Both the position numbers and the translations under genes were made by a program. Positions 32,501 to 44,900 of a stretch of DNA of 64,000 nt are shown here, piece by piece. Source of the stretch: Epiperipatus broadwayi (taxonomy: Eukaryota > Onychophora > Udeonychophora > Euonychophora > Peripatidae); contig JAQFVV010012969.1 of assembly GCA_028023455.1 (NCBI GenBank), positions 124,001-188,000 on the forward strand, in the 5' to 3' direction. The notes beneath the pieces are model-generated. The model ran no database searches. It saw only the letters and a program-made list of their open reading frames with translations, and was not told where the DNA came from. Position 1 is the first letter of the stretch; each line of letters opens with the position of its first letter.

Positions 32501-34910
32501 AACTCAAAATTTTATCACTAGTATTTTTTAAATTGATCTCTTACTGACTTTATGCCCAAGGGCCTGTTCACTATTATGTCATTATAGAAAATCATTTCCA
32601 TCCTAAGATTAAAAATAACTAATTAACAGCTTTTTTAAAATTCTTTTATATTAAAATCAATCTTGTTTTTAAATTTTTAGTTTCAATAATAATTTATTAT
32701 TTCTAATGTATACAGTGATGTGTAATCATACAATTGGGGTTTACATTGTTGTTCTAACTATCTTGTTATTTCCATTTGGATTCTGATGAGTCTATGTTGT
32801 CCAATATGGTGTGAACATTAGATCTTTCACATATTAGTTATCTGATTGTTAGCCCCCCCCCCTGTTTTTAAATTTTTAACTTTAAATAATTACGTAATTA
32901 GTTTGCCATCTGTTAATTATATATATTAATTTAAATAAAATTATTAAATTCTCTTTTTTATATATATTTCTATCTGAGAGTTATTTTATTTATATTTTTT
33001 TCACTTTTATTTTAAAGTGATGTAATGGCATATATGTATACCATTACAATACATTTACTTAGGTTTTCATGATATTAGATGACACAGTTGATTTGGCTTG
33101 GATTTGCATTAGTATTCTTTTCAGCTGATTAGCTTTTTGGTCTCCATCAATATTTTCAGGACTTGTCCATTTGGTGACTCATTAATGGGAGAGTAGTGGC
33201 AATATCTATCTTACAACTTAAGCATTAGTCCTGTGTGCTGGTTCAAGGCATGGACAGTTGATTTTGGCAGAGGGCTTAGGGCATGGAGCCTAGTTGAACC
33301 CTTATAAGTTGGTCTAGCAATTCATGCTGCTAGTTTGGCAGCTTCAACAATATTTTCTGAAGCAGTAATGACTGGCTCTATTCTGTCCTCTGATTTCTGA
33401 ATCTCTGCTAACTAAATAAATTAAACAATGAATAACAATGCACCAATAACAGAATGAAGAGCAGAATAATTCAATCACAAAATATGAAAAAAAGAAGGCT
33501 AGAATGATTTACAGACTCAAGAGCGAAATAATAACAATAGATGGTTGCAACCTTATATACTTTTTCTCTCCCATTGTCCTTTTCCTTATCATAACTTTAG
33601 TTTTTATCAGACTTCAAATCTTTTTAAATTAAATTTTATACTTTCTTTAATCTAATTGATTTTTACATTTTCCTTTAATCTAATCTTTTTTCTAGATTAA
33701 TTTACTATCCTGTTGCAGACAGTTTACATACTTTGTAAGTAATTCTATTGTCAGTTTTATTTTTTAAACATTTCATATTTGTTATCAGCCATAAAATTTA
33801 CTGGCATTCACTAACATTTATTTTTACACATTTATCCTTTTAACTTATTTTTAATTTATAAAAAGGAGAGTGATTTTTAAGATTTTATTTTTAATTCTCT
33901 TTTGCACCCCATTCTCAATGCAATGCTTTATTCTCTTTTAAAAGAAAATATAACACAATTTTTTTATTTTATTACATTTTAAAAACTACTTCTTAATTAA
34001 TCATTGTTTTTTTGACTATTCTTGTTTATTTGATTTTTCTTTTTTAATAAATCTGATCATATATTTTTAAATTATGAAATATGTGATGCAAACATATGTG
34101 AGATTTATAGCATATATCTCACTAGCATTAGATCATATTAATTTATATTTCCCACAATTCATAATTACATTCCACACATCTTTAATATTAAAAAAACTCT
34201 TAAATAAGATAGCTGCTTCAATATCATAAAAAAATTTAATAATAAAGATTCTTTAATTCTTTTTATTCCATTTCTTTCAAAGAAAATGACCATAGCATCC
34301 TCAAGTAGTTGTGTTAAAGGTTTTTTTTCCAGGTTTTGGCTAGACATGCTTAAATTTGAATTTGACTTATATTTATATACAAGTGTGCATGTGCATGCAT
34401 GTTTAACAAATTACACAATAATAAATTTATAGTTTTTTTTTTTGTTAATCATATAAAAATGAATGTTTGTCTTTTTTCATTATTTCATGAATACATTATA
34501 CATTTCCCCTCAAAAAACAGCTGACTTTAGAATATATATTTTTTCCTATTATTAAATTAAATATTTTATTACTTATATATTGCACTTCCCATATTCTCTT
34601 AGGCCAGTAAAATTACTATGATCACTAGCTTTCTGCTCTGAAGTCATTACAATGAAATTTAACTTTTAAAGGCAAAAAAATCCCATTTTACATGCACTTA
34701 AGGGCACAGACTTAGATATACAAGAAAGAGTGGCTGTCATGGCAAAAAACATTTACAAATAATAAAATCTACAAATTTAAATTAACTAATTTATAAATTC
34801 TAAATGTTTTATTTTTCTTTTTTGTTTGGCTATTATATAAGTGCAGATGTTGAAAGTGTGTTAAAAATATAACTGATACATTATTTTATTGTATTCTTTT
34901 TATATGTCAA
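29551..34910. other. Long non-coding stretch, partly less AT-rich
   Basis: No gene or known element recognised. An A/T hairpin of long homopolymers lies at about 30083-30110 and a C run at 32853-32862. Two parts, about 30380-31080 and 31660-32280, are visibly less AT-rich and of higher complexity than their surroundings. Their frames are short and I recognise no motif. They could be old retroelement or untranslated-region sequence. Confidence 0.6.
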
Positions 34911-34982
34911 AGCATTGACCGGGAAGTGAACCCAGGTCAGCTGCTTGGAAGGCAGTTATGCTAACCACTAGACCACAAATGC
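34911..34982 (-). mobile_element. tRNA-Gly(TCC)-like sequence, probable SINE or tRNA pseudogene
   Basis: A 72-nt cloverleaf-sized sequence. The A box is TGGTCTAGTGG, the anticodon loop CTTCCAA gives TCC (Gly), and the T arm is CTGGG-TTCACTT-CCCGG. The acceptor stem has one mismatch and one wobble pair, and the anticodon stem has one mismatch at its outer pair. After the discriminator T the sequence continues TTGACATATAAAAAG, resembling the ATGACACTT-A(n) tail of the mini-SINEs. An imperfect flanking repeat TTGTATTCTTTT / TTGTATTTTTG suggests retrotransposition. A functional tRNA gene is less likely. Confidence 0.65.
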
Positions 34983-36344
34983 TTGTATTTTTGCTAATTA
35001 TTTATATTTATTTTCTTAATGTGTATATAAGCTATTTGTACTATACATATAAGTGAGCGTAACATATGGTATACAGTAGTTTTTTTATAGTTGTTTAATT
35101 ATTTTTGTTGATGTATATATGAAATTTTTCAATTAAATTTGTATTTTAGCCATATATATACTTTCTCTCTACTTCACACTTTCACAAGCTGTTTGCCTGG
35201 TGAAAAAAAAAAACTTGCTTATTTTACTTTACAGATATTTATCAGAATTAATATCTGATCATCAAATGAGCTAAAGGTTTAAACTCTCCACCAAAAATGA
35301 ATCCGACTTTCTATTTAAATATGGTGATTGTAAACTTGTTGGTATTAAGGTTAAATATGTTCATTCACATTCAAATGCACACATATATGAGATGTTCTAG
35401 ATTATGGCATCCAATGAACATTACACAACATATTTTAAAAAATATGTGCGTAATAATAGGATACTAGGCTGGAAAAATGAAGGTAACCAATCAAATTAAT
35501 TTACAGCATTCCTAATAAGGACTCTATATTTTCATAAGCTAACAACTTAGTGGAAAAAATGATAAACTGGCTTCTCCCTTTATACATAAAACTTCTAAAA
35601 TATTTCAAGAAAAAAATATACAGTAATGTCTCTTTCTAAATTTACTATCATGTTAATATAATAAAACTATTTTGCTTTCATTAAACTCTTTATTCAGCAT
35701 TAATTATAAAAATGGGTATACAATTTTTTTTTTTTTTTTCAGATTTAATTTCTGCTAAAAGAAACAAATGACTGAAATTGTGAAGATTTCCACCACAAAT
35801 ACAACATTAAAATAAAAAAAGTAAAAGATTGAAGATTGTTTGATAGCAATTGAAAACTGCTTGATATCAAGTCAGCTCAATTTGCATCCTCATATTTCTT
35901 GATTTTTTTTCAGGCTGCTCCATTGCTGGTCCTCCTTTTCTTGAATCACCAATAACCTTTCCAATCAAAGAATTATATCACCATATTATATAATTTTGGA
36001 TTATCTACAGAATCATGGATGATTGAAATGTTTGGTATTTCTAGCACATCTGAAGAATGAAGGTTATTCACAAAATGTCCACATAGAGAGAGTGTGTGTT
36101 TATTTTTGTTCTGGTGGATGGTTGAAATGTGGTGGGATTGAGAAAGGCAATGCATTGATTGTTCTCTTTTCTACAAGACCCTAAAAGTTGACAGAGACCA
36201 GTCCCTATTTTGCACAAGAGCAATGTGATGAAAGATAATCAATGGTGTGGAGATTCAGATGTCTGAATTTCTGCACTGGTGAATAATTGTGATACGGAGT
36301 TGAGCATTGATAAAAAACCAAAAAATTTGGAAAAAATAAATTTC
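34983..36344. other. AT-rich non-coding stretch
   Basis: No gene. Around 36180-36230 the phrase GACCAGTCCCTATTTTGCA resembles the microsatellite-bearing repeat (near 5908), possibly an old fragment. Confidence 0.55.
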
Positions 36345-36600
36345 ATGAGCTTTTATCATCATCAACAACCATTATCAATCCACTACATGATGAAGGTCTC
36401 TCCAAGTTCAATCCAGCTTCTCCGATCTTTAACTTCTCCACATCACCCCTACACACTTTTTTATTTCATCCATCCATCTCACATGTGACCTCTTTCTGTG
36501 TCTTTTACAATCTCTTGGAATCCGATTTAAGATTTCAATTGTCCATCTATTATCATCTTAATCAGCCCAACTCCAGTCTTTTAATTTTATTTAAAAATAT
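36345..36600 (-). mobile_element. RTE-type retrotransposon 3' end fragment
   Basis: The plus strand shows the reversed RTE terminus: ATCAACAACCATTATCAATC, AAGGTCTCTCCAAGTTC, CCATCCATCTCACATGTG, TTTTACAATCTCTTGGAATC, AATTGTCCATCTATTATC. The frame is broken. It is the same family as the 17.7-20.4 kb element. Confidence 0.85.
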
Positions 36601-37544
36601 ATAAAGTTCAGGAATATCTTGAATGTTTGTTTGTTCAGACATCCTCGCAAAATTATTTTATGCGGAATCATATTCAACAGAGAAACTACATAATGAAAAT
36701 TGGTCTGTTTCGATGATAAATTTTAAAATTTCATGCAAGAAAAGGTAAACATAATGGAATATTGTTTAATTAAAGAAAATTTGACTACGTATAAATATAA
36801 TCATTTTAGAATTTACTACATTTATCAAAGAGAATATGAAATTTTTAAAATAAAAATAACAATCGAATGTTTTATTGTTCAAAGTTCAAAAAATTCAAAC
36901 ACCGGAAATGGTAACTGAATACGCGACTCCTGAACCTATCTATCACTGCCCTAGACTACGCGGAGCATTATTTTTAATTATTTACTAGTCTAAATGTAAA
37001 TTATAACGGATAAATACAATTATCCCTACTGAGAATTATATGCAATTATTATTATTTACGTAGTTATTAAATCAATTGCATTTAAAATAACACGCACACG
37101 AATTATTAATGCGCGCGTGCACTTACGTATATAATTTCCATTTTTGGAATCGAAACAGCTATCCCCACCTCTCTTCCTTCAACGAATTAGTATGCCTTAA
37201 TGTTAAACACACAAACAGTAGAATTTTATTAATTTTCTCAGAAGTAAAACTACAGATTTTAACATCAGTGACAGTAAATTAAAGCAGTAATCTTTTTACT
37301 TCCTTCCTTTCCCTGGAAAATGTTCCAAAACCAAAGAGGAGAGGAAGAATTTTAACACAAACAATTTTGAAATGACAAATTTTCTGTTTTCCAAAGCAAA
37401 ACATCTGCAGAATGATTAATAAGAATAGAACATCAAAACTTCTGCTGAAAATTTTTACAACTTAATTAAAAATTTATATTCAACCATTGGAAGAAAAAAA
37501 AAAGTAAATTATTTCAGAATAATTTTGCAAGGTTACTTCATTTC
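36601..37544. other. AT-rich non-coding stretch
   Basis: Nothing recognised, apart from a small CACG/GCGC-richer patch near 37090-37125. Confidence 0.6.
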
Positions 37545-39487
37545 AGTTAATCAACGAGCGGTAGAAAGACTTCAATTTATTTCATTTAATCTTTATCGCA
37601 ATAATTTTATTTTAAGTTGTACTTATATGATGTATATTGTCTAAGTCTTATTTAAAAACTTCATTAATTAAAAAATAAGTAGAAAGCAATGATGAAAAAC
37701 TATTGGCGACAGTATTTATTATCTAACTGCTTCGTAACAGAGCCTATTGCCAAGAGAGAAAGACTTTTTAAAATCAATAAGCATTCTAGCAAATGATTTA
37801 AATATACAAACGTTGAACAAAATAATGGAAAACTTCACACATTAACACTATATAATATTATTAAGATCTTGTAGCGTAGAATTTAAATCGTCCTAACAGT
37901 TTTTTATTCTTTTGACGGTAGAATTACAGTTTTGTAATTTGGGATGGGGGGGGGTGTTGTGTTAGTATTCAAACAAGGGGGGGTGTCAAATTGCTGATGC
38001 TCCATTAACTGGAGCAATCTCAAAAATGTTCATTTGTCTACCATTTCAAATCAACCGTAATCATTAAAGGCGAAAGGATGAACCTACTAGAACAATCTGT
38101 TATCAGAGAAGTCAATGCTTACCAAGCTCTATGCATCTTAATGTGATGGTTCGATAATGGGTTCACTAAAGAATATCGGATTATAGATAAACATAGTCAT
38201 TTCTGTGTTTGAACATCACATAACAATTTGAGAAACTAACTGTCTTGTTATTTAATGCTTCCAGGAAAAAAAAAATTAAGACATTGCAAAAATTGTAGCA
38301 TGGAATAACACAGTGGAACAATACACATCTGAATATCCTATCCCAGTGCCTACCAAAATATTCCACCATTAGCCTTGAAAGTAGAGCATTTTCATACAGT
38401 TCTGTAGCCATTTTTAAAAGCTACTGGTTTTTTCAAGCAAATATTTTAATGTGGATACAATAGTATTGCAAAGATTGGAACTGGAAAAAAATATAAAACC
38501 AAAAGCAAATTAGCATATGGTTAAATAAATCATCATTGTTCCAGTTTGTGCAACAATTAATGTTTTTTTATTAATTAAATCAAACTTTTTTAGTTTAACT
38601 CTTGACACAAAAATGTATTTTGCTTCCATCCAGACAATCTATATAGAAGCATTTTTGGGAACTTAAACTGAATACTGATTTTAAAATAGCATCTGCTGTC
38701 CGGTCCTTATAATAATTAAATCAACTTTTAGAATTAACATGCACCACAAAAATGTTTTCCCCACTTCCATCCAGACCATTTATAAATATTTTCCTAAAAC
38801 TTAAATTGAGTACTGATTTTATAATGGTAACCATAGCTAAAAGTGATCATTAATTGAGATGGTGCCATAATGTATTTATAGTAATATTGTCAGGAGATAA
38901 ATTATTCAAATTATCTTCATGGTCAATATCTTGCAAATTAGAGAGGGATAACAACTTATAAAAGTCAAACCCTACTATTTCTTGAGTCCCTTTGGTTTTA
39001 AACATCTTTTATTTCAGAACATATGCATACAGCTGATATGTCAGATAAAGTGATTAATAAAGTAAAACAAAATATGGCAATTGTGGAAATGATATCCAAG
39101 AAAATATATAAAAAAAAGTATATCTTATATATATAACTGTTATGTACTACATAAGAGTAATAATGAAATATTTCAAAAAGCTAAAATAATATATTAATTA
39201 AAGAGAAATTATAAAGAATAATTAGAAGAAAATAAACTTAATATTGTTTAGTCAAAAGAGGGAGAATATTGTTTTGAAATCTGCTATGCTGTCTTCAAAA
39301 TCAAAAGGTGAACTTATTAAAATACTATAAATGAAACTAATGTATAAAATAGATATCACTTAAAAATTTGCATTTAGTGACAGACAACCTGTGATACATA
39401 CTTATATTAGTATTTACAAACTTTAGTGACTCTTTAAATGAAATCGGCGAAGGGAGAGATGAGTACAAATGATTGATTGAAGTGTTT

Positions 39488-39592
39488 TTTTAAGCGTCAT
39501 AGCATCGGCCGGGACGCGAACCCGCAACCCGGGAAAATGCCTGCAAGTGCAAGGCAGTTGTGCTGACCTCTCGACCACCAATGCAAGACGAC
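39488..39592 (-). mobile_element. tRNA-like mini-SINE, copy D
   Basis: The tRNA-like part lies at 39584 to about 39502, followed by ATGACGCTT and an A run (T run on the plus strand). The flanking duplication TGATTGAAGTGTTT / TGATTGAACTGTTT (39474-39487, 39593-39606) has one mismatch. Acceptor, A box and B box match the other copies. Confidence 0.88.
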
Positions 39593-40502
39593 TGATTGAA
39601 CTGTTTAAAACTGGATATAGAACATATTTTAATATATTCAAGGATTAAAAATTCTGCTATAGAGTGTGTGGCCATCCAACAAATGGATATCAGAATTAAC
39701 ACCTTAAGTAATAATGTAGCAAACACATTGATATGGAACATGATTTGCTTTAGGAAGACTATATAAGAGTGGTTAAAGTGTTAAAACCTAATGTTATTGT
39801 AGCCACTTATAAAAAAATTAATGGACAACTGATCACTTGTAAAAAAAGACCGAGTTTTCTGTGTTCAATGTGGTTTGAGATGAAGATGACTGTAAAGTGA
39901 ATCTGTGCAATGCTTATAAATAGTCTATTTTAGGAGAAGCAGAAAGAATATTGTAGTATCAAGACTGCAGTAGTCCAGTGACAGCAAAGAAGCTGAAGTT
40001 CAACATGAAGTAGATAGAAGGCTACTAAGAGAAAAAGTGAACTTCAATTGATCTAAGCTCATGAAAAGCAGTTCATCCCCTGCTAAATCTAAACATTAGA
40101 AGCCACATTAGTAGTCATATCAAAGACATATGAATACTGATAGTAGAATTTATATGCATAAGTATAATAATGATATCTTTATTATTTAATAGTCAGCAGT
40201 CTAAACACAAACAAAGATGACCAAGTTGAAAAGCAGCAAAACTAGTTCAATGTAGAAAGTGACCTAGCTTTAAAAATCATCACTTAAAAGACAGGCTGAG
40301 TGCTCTTAGGGAGTAACTGCATTGGTCCAGACCAAACATATCTCCAGTCATCAATGCAATCAAGAAGAAACATCAGTGTATGCATTGTCTCTTGATTCAC
40401 TATAGTTGGGATGAGTGGAACTGGTACTATTAACCAGAAAACAATGCATACATGTATATATTCCTTTGTAACCATTGTTTGATATATTAATAATTCAACA
40501 TA

Positions 40503-41431
40503 CACCTGGGTCTCATTTTACGCAGATTTATTTAACGTGATTTTGAAGTTACGCGATTCATGTTTCTTCAGAAGTCGAACTCCGATAATGCACTATTACT
40601 TTAAATAATAGATTTTGCGCACTTACATCAGATTGAAAGTAATAGCACTTTATTGAAATTCGACTTTCATCTTAGTAATTTCAATATTTTCAGCACTTTA
40701 TAATAGTAAGATTTTATGCAATAATGAAATTAAAATCATGATTTCCACATTTTATGTATACACACATTAAATTTTACAAGATTGTAATGTAAATTTGTTC
40801 AAACATTGTGCGTGTTAATTTCTAATGAGTTGGCAAATTATTTTCTTATTAATGACACTAATCACGAACGTGCTCTTAAATTCCGAGAGCTAAATGGTTG
40901 TATGTCTGGATATAGTGAACTTCATAAACAATTAATAAAATCATCATCTTGAAGATTAATTACTAATTATGTTGTCACCAGAAAACCATTAACACAACGT
41001 GAGAGTGAAGTTGGCGCTAGTTGTATTTCCTCTTGTGAAGAATCTGATTTTTTATCAGTTTGCAAACGAACCTGTTTATCGACAAATAGCGATAATAATT
41101 AAAACGTGTGTATAAAAAAAATTACTGTAAATTATGCATAAAAATATATTGTTTTGAATAAAATTAAATATTATAGCTAAAAAAAGTTTGTCTTGTATCA
41201 ATTTTTTTCAAATTTGAAATTTTTTATTAGTCATATTTTATTTCCTTATTTTTTTTTTTTTGTATGAATTTTAAAGTAATTTTACATTGGTGCTTTGCTT
41301 TTATGCAATTTTTTAAAAATCACAGTCTGTATCCCCCCCTTTTTCAAGATAAGTTACATCTATTTTTGTGCAATTTCTTTTGCGCGTGTTTTCTGAGGAA
41401 CCTATCTATCGCGTAAAATGAGACCTAGGTG
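40503..41431. mobile_element. Tigger/pogo-like DNA transposon, 929 bp
   Basis: Terminal inverted repeats of 21 bases with one mismatch start CACCTGGGTCTC (left) and CACCTAGGTCTC (right, complement). TA dinucleotides flank both ends (40501-40502, 41432-41433). The paralogous site near 42580 in unit 2 lacks the element, proving a discrete insertion. TA target and end sequence fit the Tc1/mariner superfamily, Tigger/pogo branch. Confidence 0.85.
40827..41102 (+). pseudogene. Possible transposase C-terminal remnant in the Tigger-like element
   Basis: An open frame of 91 codons with a single internal stop (TGA at about 40950). It reads NHERALKFRELNGCMSGYSELHK before the stop and RLITNYVVTRKPL, SCISSCEESDF after it, ending TNSDNN-stop. 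The composition (an Arg/Leu-rich helix, then a Ser/Glu acidic tail) fits the acidic C-terminal tail of Tigger/pogo transposases, which is variable and carries no catalytic residues. No DDE motif is found, so the assignment rests on its place inside a Tigger-like element. It probably came from an internal deletion derivative of a full element. It could be an unrelated captured sequence. Confidence 0.4.
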
Positions 41432-42029
41432 TATATATATCATGTCAAATATCATTTATAGCCTCATGATACACAACAAATTTATTATTGCATAAATTTG
41501 CAGTGTGTGTTTGCAAAGAATGCCATTTTAAAAGCTGAATGTAGAAAAAAGAGATGTTATTCTTTGTGAATAGTCATAGCTTTGTTATTTAATACATAAA
41601 TTGGTTTACTAATACTACAACTGATGAAAGCATAATTTAAAGTAAAAGAAATAGTCAATCATGGCTGGAATTAATTTATTACATCATAATGCATAATTTA
41701 TTACCTGAACTTTGTCTATATATACATACAATCAATTTTTGTAGATCTGAATCCTACAAAATTTTAATTAAAAGGTTTATTAACAATAAACTTAATCTAA
41801 TAGAATTAAACTAAAATCAAAAAATACCTTGTGATGCTTGCCACTAAGAAAAAGAAAACCTTTAGTAGCTTGGAAAATGATCTACTGATATATAGGTGTA
41901 GGTGATCAGGTTAAGATGTAGGCAAATGACGAAGTATAAAAGCACTGAAAGACTAGCTTAATTATTTATTTATATTTAATCGTTGTCCTAGACATTCATC
42001 GAGATACAACCAAATAATGAGAAAAAGTT

Positions 42030-43189
42030 AATCAACGTTCGGTTTTTACAACTATGCGATAGAAAGACTTCACTTTATTTCATTAAATCTTTATCGCAAT
42101 AATTTTATTTTAAGTTGTACTTATATGATGTATATTGTCTAAATCTTATTTAAAAACTTCATTAATTAAAAAATAAATAGAAAGCAATGATGAAAGACTA
42201 TTGGCGACAGTGAAGTATTTATTATCTAACTGCTTCGTAACAGAGCCTACTGCCAAGAAAGAAAGACTTTTTAAAATCAATAAGCATTCTAGCAAATGAT
42301 TTAAATATACAAACGTTGAACAAAATAATGGAAAACTTCACACATTAACACTATATAATATTATTAAGATCTTGTAGCGTAGAATTTAAACCGTCCTAAC
42401 AGTTTTTTATTCTTTTGGTGGTAGAATCCTGAAGAGATGGTAAAGGTTATAAAATTACAGTTTTGTAATTTGGGATGGGGGGGGTGTTAAGTATTCAAAC
42501 AAAGGAGGGGGTCAAATTGCTGATGCTCCATTAACTGGAGCAATCTCAAAAATATTCATTTGTTATATTAATAATTCAATATATATATATATCATGTCAA
42601 ATATCATTTATAGCCTCATGATACACAACAAATTCATTATTACATAAATTTGCAGTGTGTGTTTGCAAAGAATGCCATTTTAAAAGCTGAATGTAGAAAA
42701 AAGAGATATTATTCTTTGTGAATAGTCATAGCTTTGTTATTTAATACATAAATTGGTTTACTAATACTACAACTGATGAAAGCATAATTTAAAGTAAAAG
42801 AAATAGTCAATCATGGCTGTAATTACTTTGTTACATCATAATGCATAATTTATTACTTGAACTTTGTCTATATATACATACAATCAATTTTTATAGATCT
42901 GAATCCTACAAAATTTTAATTAAAAGGTTTAACAATAAACTTAATCTAATAGAATTAAATCAAAATCAAAAAATACCTTGTGATGCTTGCCACTAAGAAA
43001 AAGAAAACCCTTAGTAGCTTGGAAAATGATCTACTGATATATAGGTGTAGGTGATCAGGTTAAGATGTAGGCAAATGACGAAATATAAAAGCACTGAAAG
43101 ACTAGCTTAATTATTTATTTATATTTAATCATTGTCCTAGACATTCATCGAGATACAACCATTTGCAAAGCAAATAATGAGAAAAAGTT
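42030..43189. repeat. Tandem segmental duplication, unit 2 (internally deleted)
   Basis: A near-identical copy of unit 1 without 38038-40482 and without the Tigger-like element. The internal join is at 42563/42564. Small differences include a roughly 30-bp indel near 42427-42457 and altered G-run lengths near 42477. It ends GAAAAAGTTC at 43189. Confidence 0.88.
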
Positions 43190-44159
43190 CATAAAAAACC
43201 ATTAGCTTATCTGATCAAAGAAAATAGCAGTCCAATATCTGGCAGCAATAATTTCCATTATACTTCTCCAACACCCATGAATAAAAATATCCAAAAGTTT
43301 ATCATAGTCGGGGTGAACTGCTGAGCAAAATTGTTATTTGAATTGTGAATTTTATTTGAAAGATGATTAGGAAGCGAATCTGCAGCTAGAGCTATGTTAA
43401 AATCCCTGAGTGTAAGAGAAAACATCTGTCATCCGTTTTACACATAAAAAGAATCCTAACTTGTAAACCTAGAAATTGAAGGAGAAATATTGCAATGAAA
43501 ATGTGTTGGCTACCATATATAGGATTTGTAGTGCATTACAACACACTATATAAGAAACCATCATCTGGAAAATTTAGTCTTGCAACTATAAACCAAGCAA
43601 GGGACAAAACAGTACCAAATGATTTATTAAAGGTGTACACCAACATGAGTGAAAACTAAACTGGTAAGAAATATTTTAATATAATGATAAAGACTTGCAA
43701 CATATTTTTTTGAATTTTGAAATATTTTTTAGCTTCTTTCATTAAACAAAGTATTGTGATAACAGTCACGTTTGATAACTTTGTCATTTCATCCAATATA
43801 TCCAGTAATTTTCTTTTTATGGAAATATGTGAAGTTTTTTTTTTTATATAATACTAATTATTGAACTTCATTATGAGTATAAAAAAAAGAATACTGTGGG
43901 GTTATATTATTTTTTTTACAAAATATTGGGTTTGGAAATGCTTATCATTATTATATATTTTTTATAGAAGGGGAATAATACATGATTAATCTTGAAATTC
44001 TAGCGTATTAACTTGACTATAAGCATTCAGCACTTCTTTTTAAAGAATAGGTAACTTAGTTTCACCCTAACAATAATGTGCGTGTTTTGTATATATGACA
44101 TTAAGAGATGTTTTTTAGTTTCTTCATGCTGTTAAATATCATTAAATTTTTATTAATTT
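43190..44159. other. AT-rich non-coding stretch
   Basis: No gene or element recognised. Confidence 0.6.
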
Positions 44160-44900
44160 TTTTGGATCCACATCAGTGCCATGCTTTAAGGTCATTTTGT
44201 ATTCAATCTTAGTCATACATTTATCACATACATCCACAGGTCCAATCGGGGGGGTGTCAAGAGGGCCTCGCAATATTAGGGGCTTCAAAATGGCAACTCA
44301 ATTTGTTAGACAAAAATATAAAAGGCAACACAATGTCATGGCTCATAGAATGGCCTTAATTTTACAGTTATATTCCCAGAAAAAATATTTGAGAAAAACT
44401 TTTCCAAGCAGGCATAATACGAGTTGAAAATGTAAGCCAGTTTAGGAATGAGGTGTCGCTCTGCGACGAAAGCAACTGCAGTGCTCGACAATCGGCAGAA
44501 TTAAGTTTCAGCCTCCTATCAATCAATTCTGTGCTAACAGTATTTTACAATACTAGCAATGCTAGAGTGAATCTACCCTATTCGGGTGCTACCTGGATCG
44601 ATCTGCTTGCTCCTTTCTGTGACTTTAACTGCTCCCGGAGTCCTGTTTTTGGTCCTTTAAGTAAAAACTGTCATTTCTTCCATGTTCTTATTTTAAATTT
44701 TGAAGGCCTCTAAAATATTAATTGCCCTGGAATCTCGCATTTTCTCTGAAAGGCTCTTTACATACATGACTAAAATATTTAACAACCGTCCAAATCCAAA
44801 CTATAACACTGAGCCACAATCCATAATCATGATTACAGAAATAATGCAAACTGAAAATGATGTGTCATCGATCTTACTAAATAATAAAAAATGATAACAT
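44160..44900. other. Higher-complexity island with short open frames
   Basis: About 740 bp distinctly richer in G+C than its flanks, with consecutive plus-strand frames of 83, 86 and 64 codons in different phases (44176-44427, 44453-44713, 44700-44894). I see no recognisable motif in any of them. A frameshifted old coding sequence (host pseudogene or transposon) is possible, as is the end of an unnamed repeat. A G7 run lies at about 44248. Confidence 0.35.

Larger units (their letters stand above)
37545..42029. repeat. Tandem segmental duplication, unit 1
   Basis: It begins at AGTTAATCAACG and ends at the junction GAAAAAGTT. Matching parts with unit 2 are 37545-38037 (with 42026-42563) and 40483-42029 (with 42564-43189), almost identical to the eye. 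It contains 2,445 bases (38038-40482) lacking from unit 2, a mini-SINE at 39.5 kb and a 929-bp Tigger-like element at 40.5 kb. No intact gene. Confidence 0.88.

Noticed and set aside
34911-34982. Functional tRNA-Gly(TCC) gene
   Set aside because: A mismatch and a wobble in the acceptor stem, a mismatch in the anticodon stem, a SINE-like 3' extension and a likely flanking duplication make a SINE or pseudogene more likely. A tRNA covariance-model score would decide.
36180-36235. Additional copy of the microsatellite-bearing repeat
   Set aside because: Only about 50 bp of loose similarity (GACCAGTCCCTAT). Kept as a note rather than a feature.
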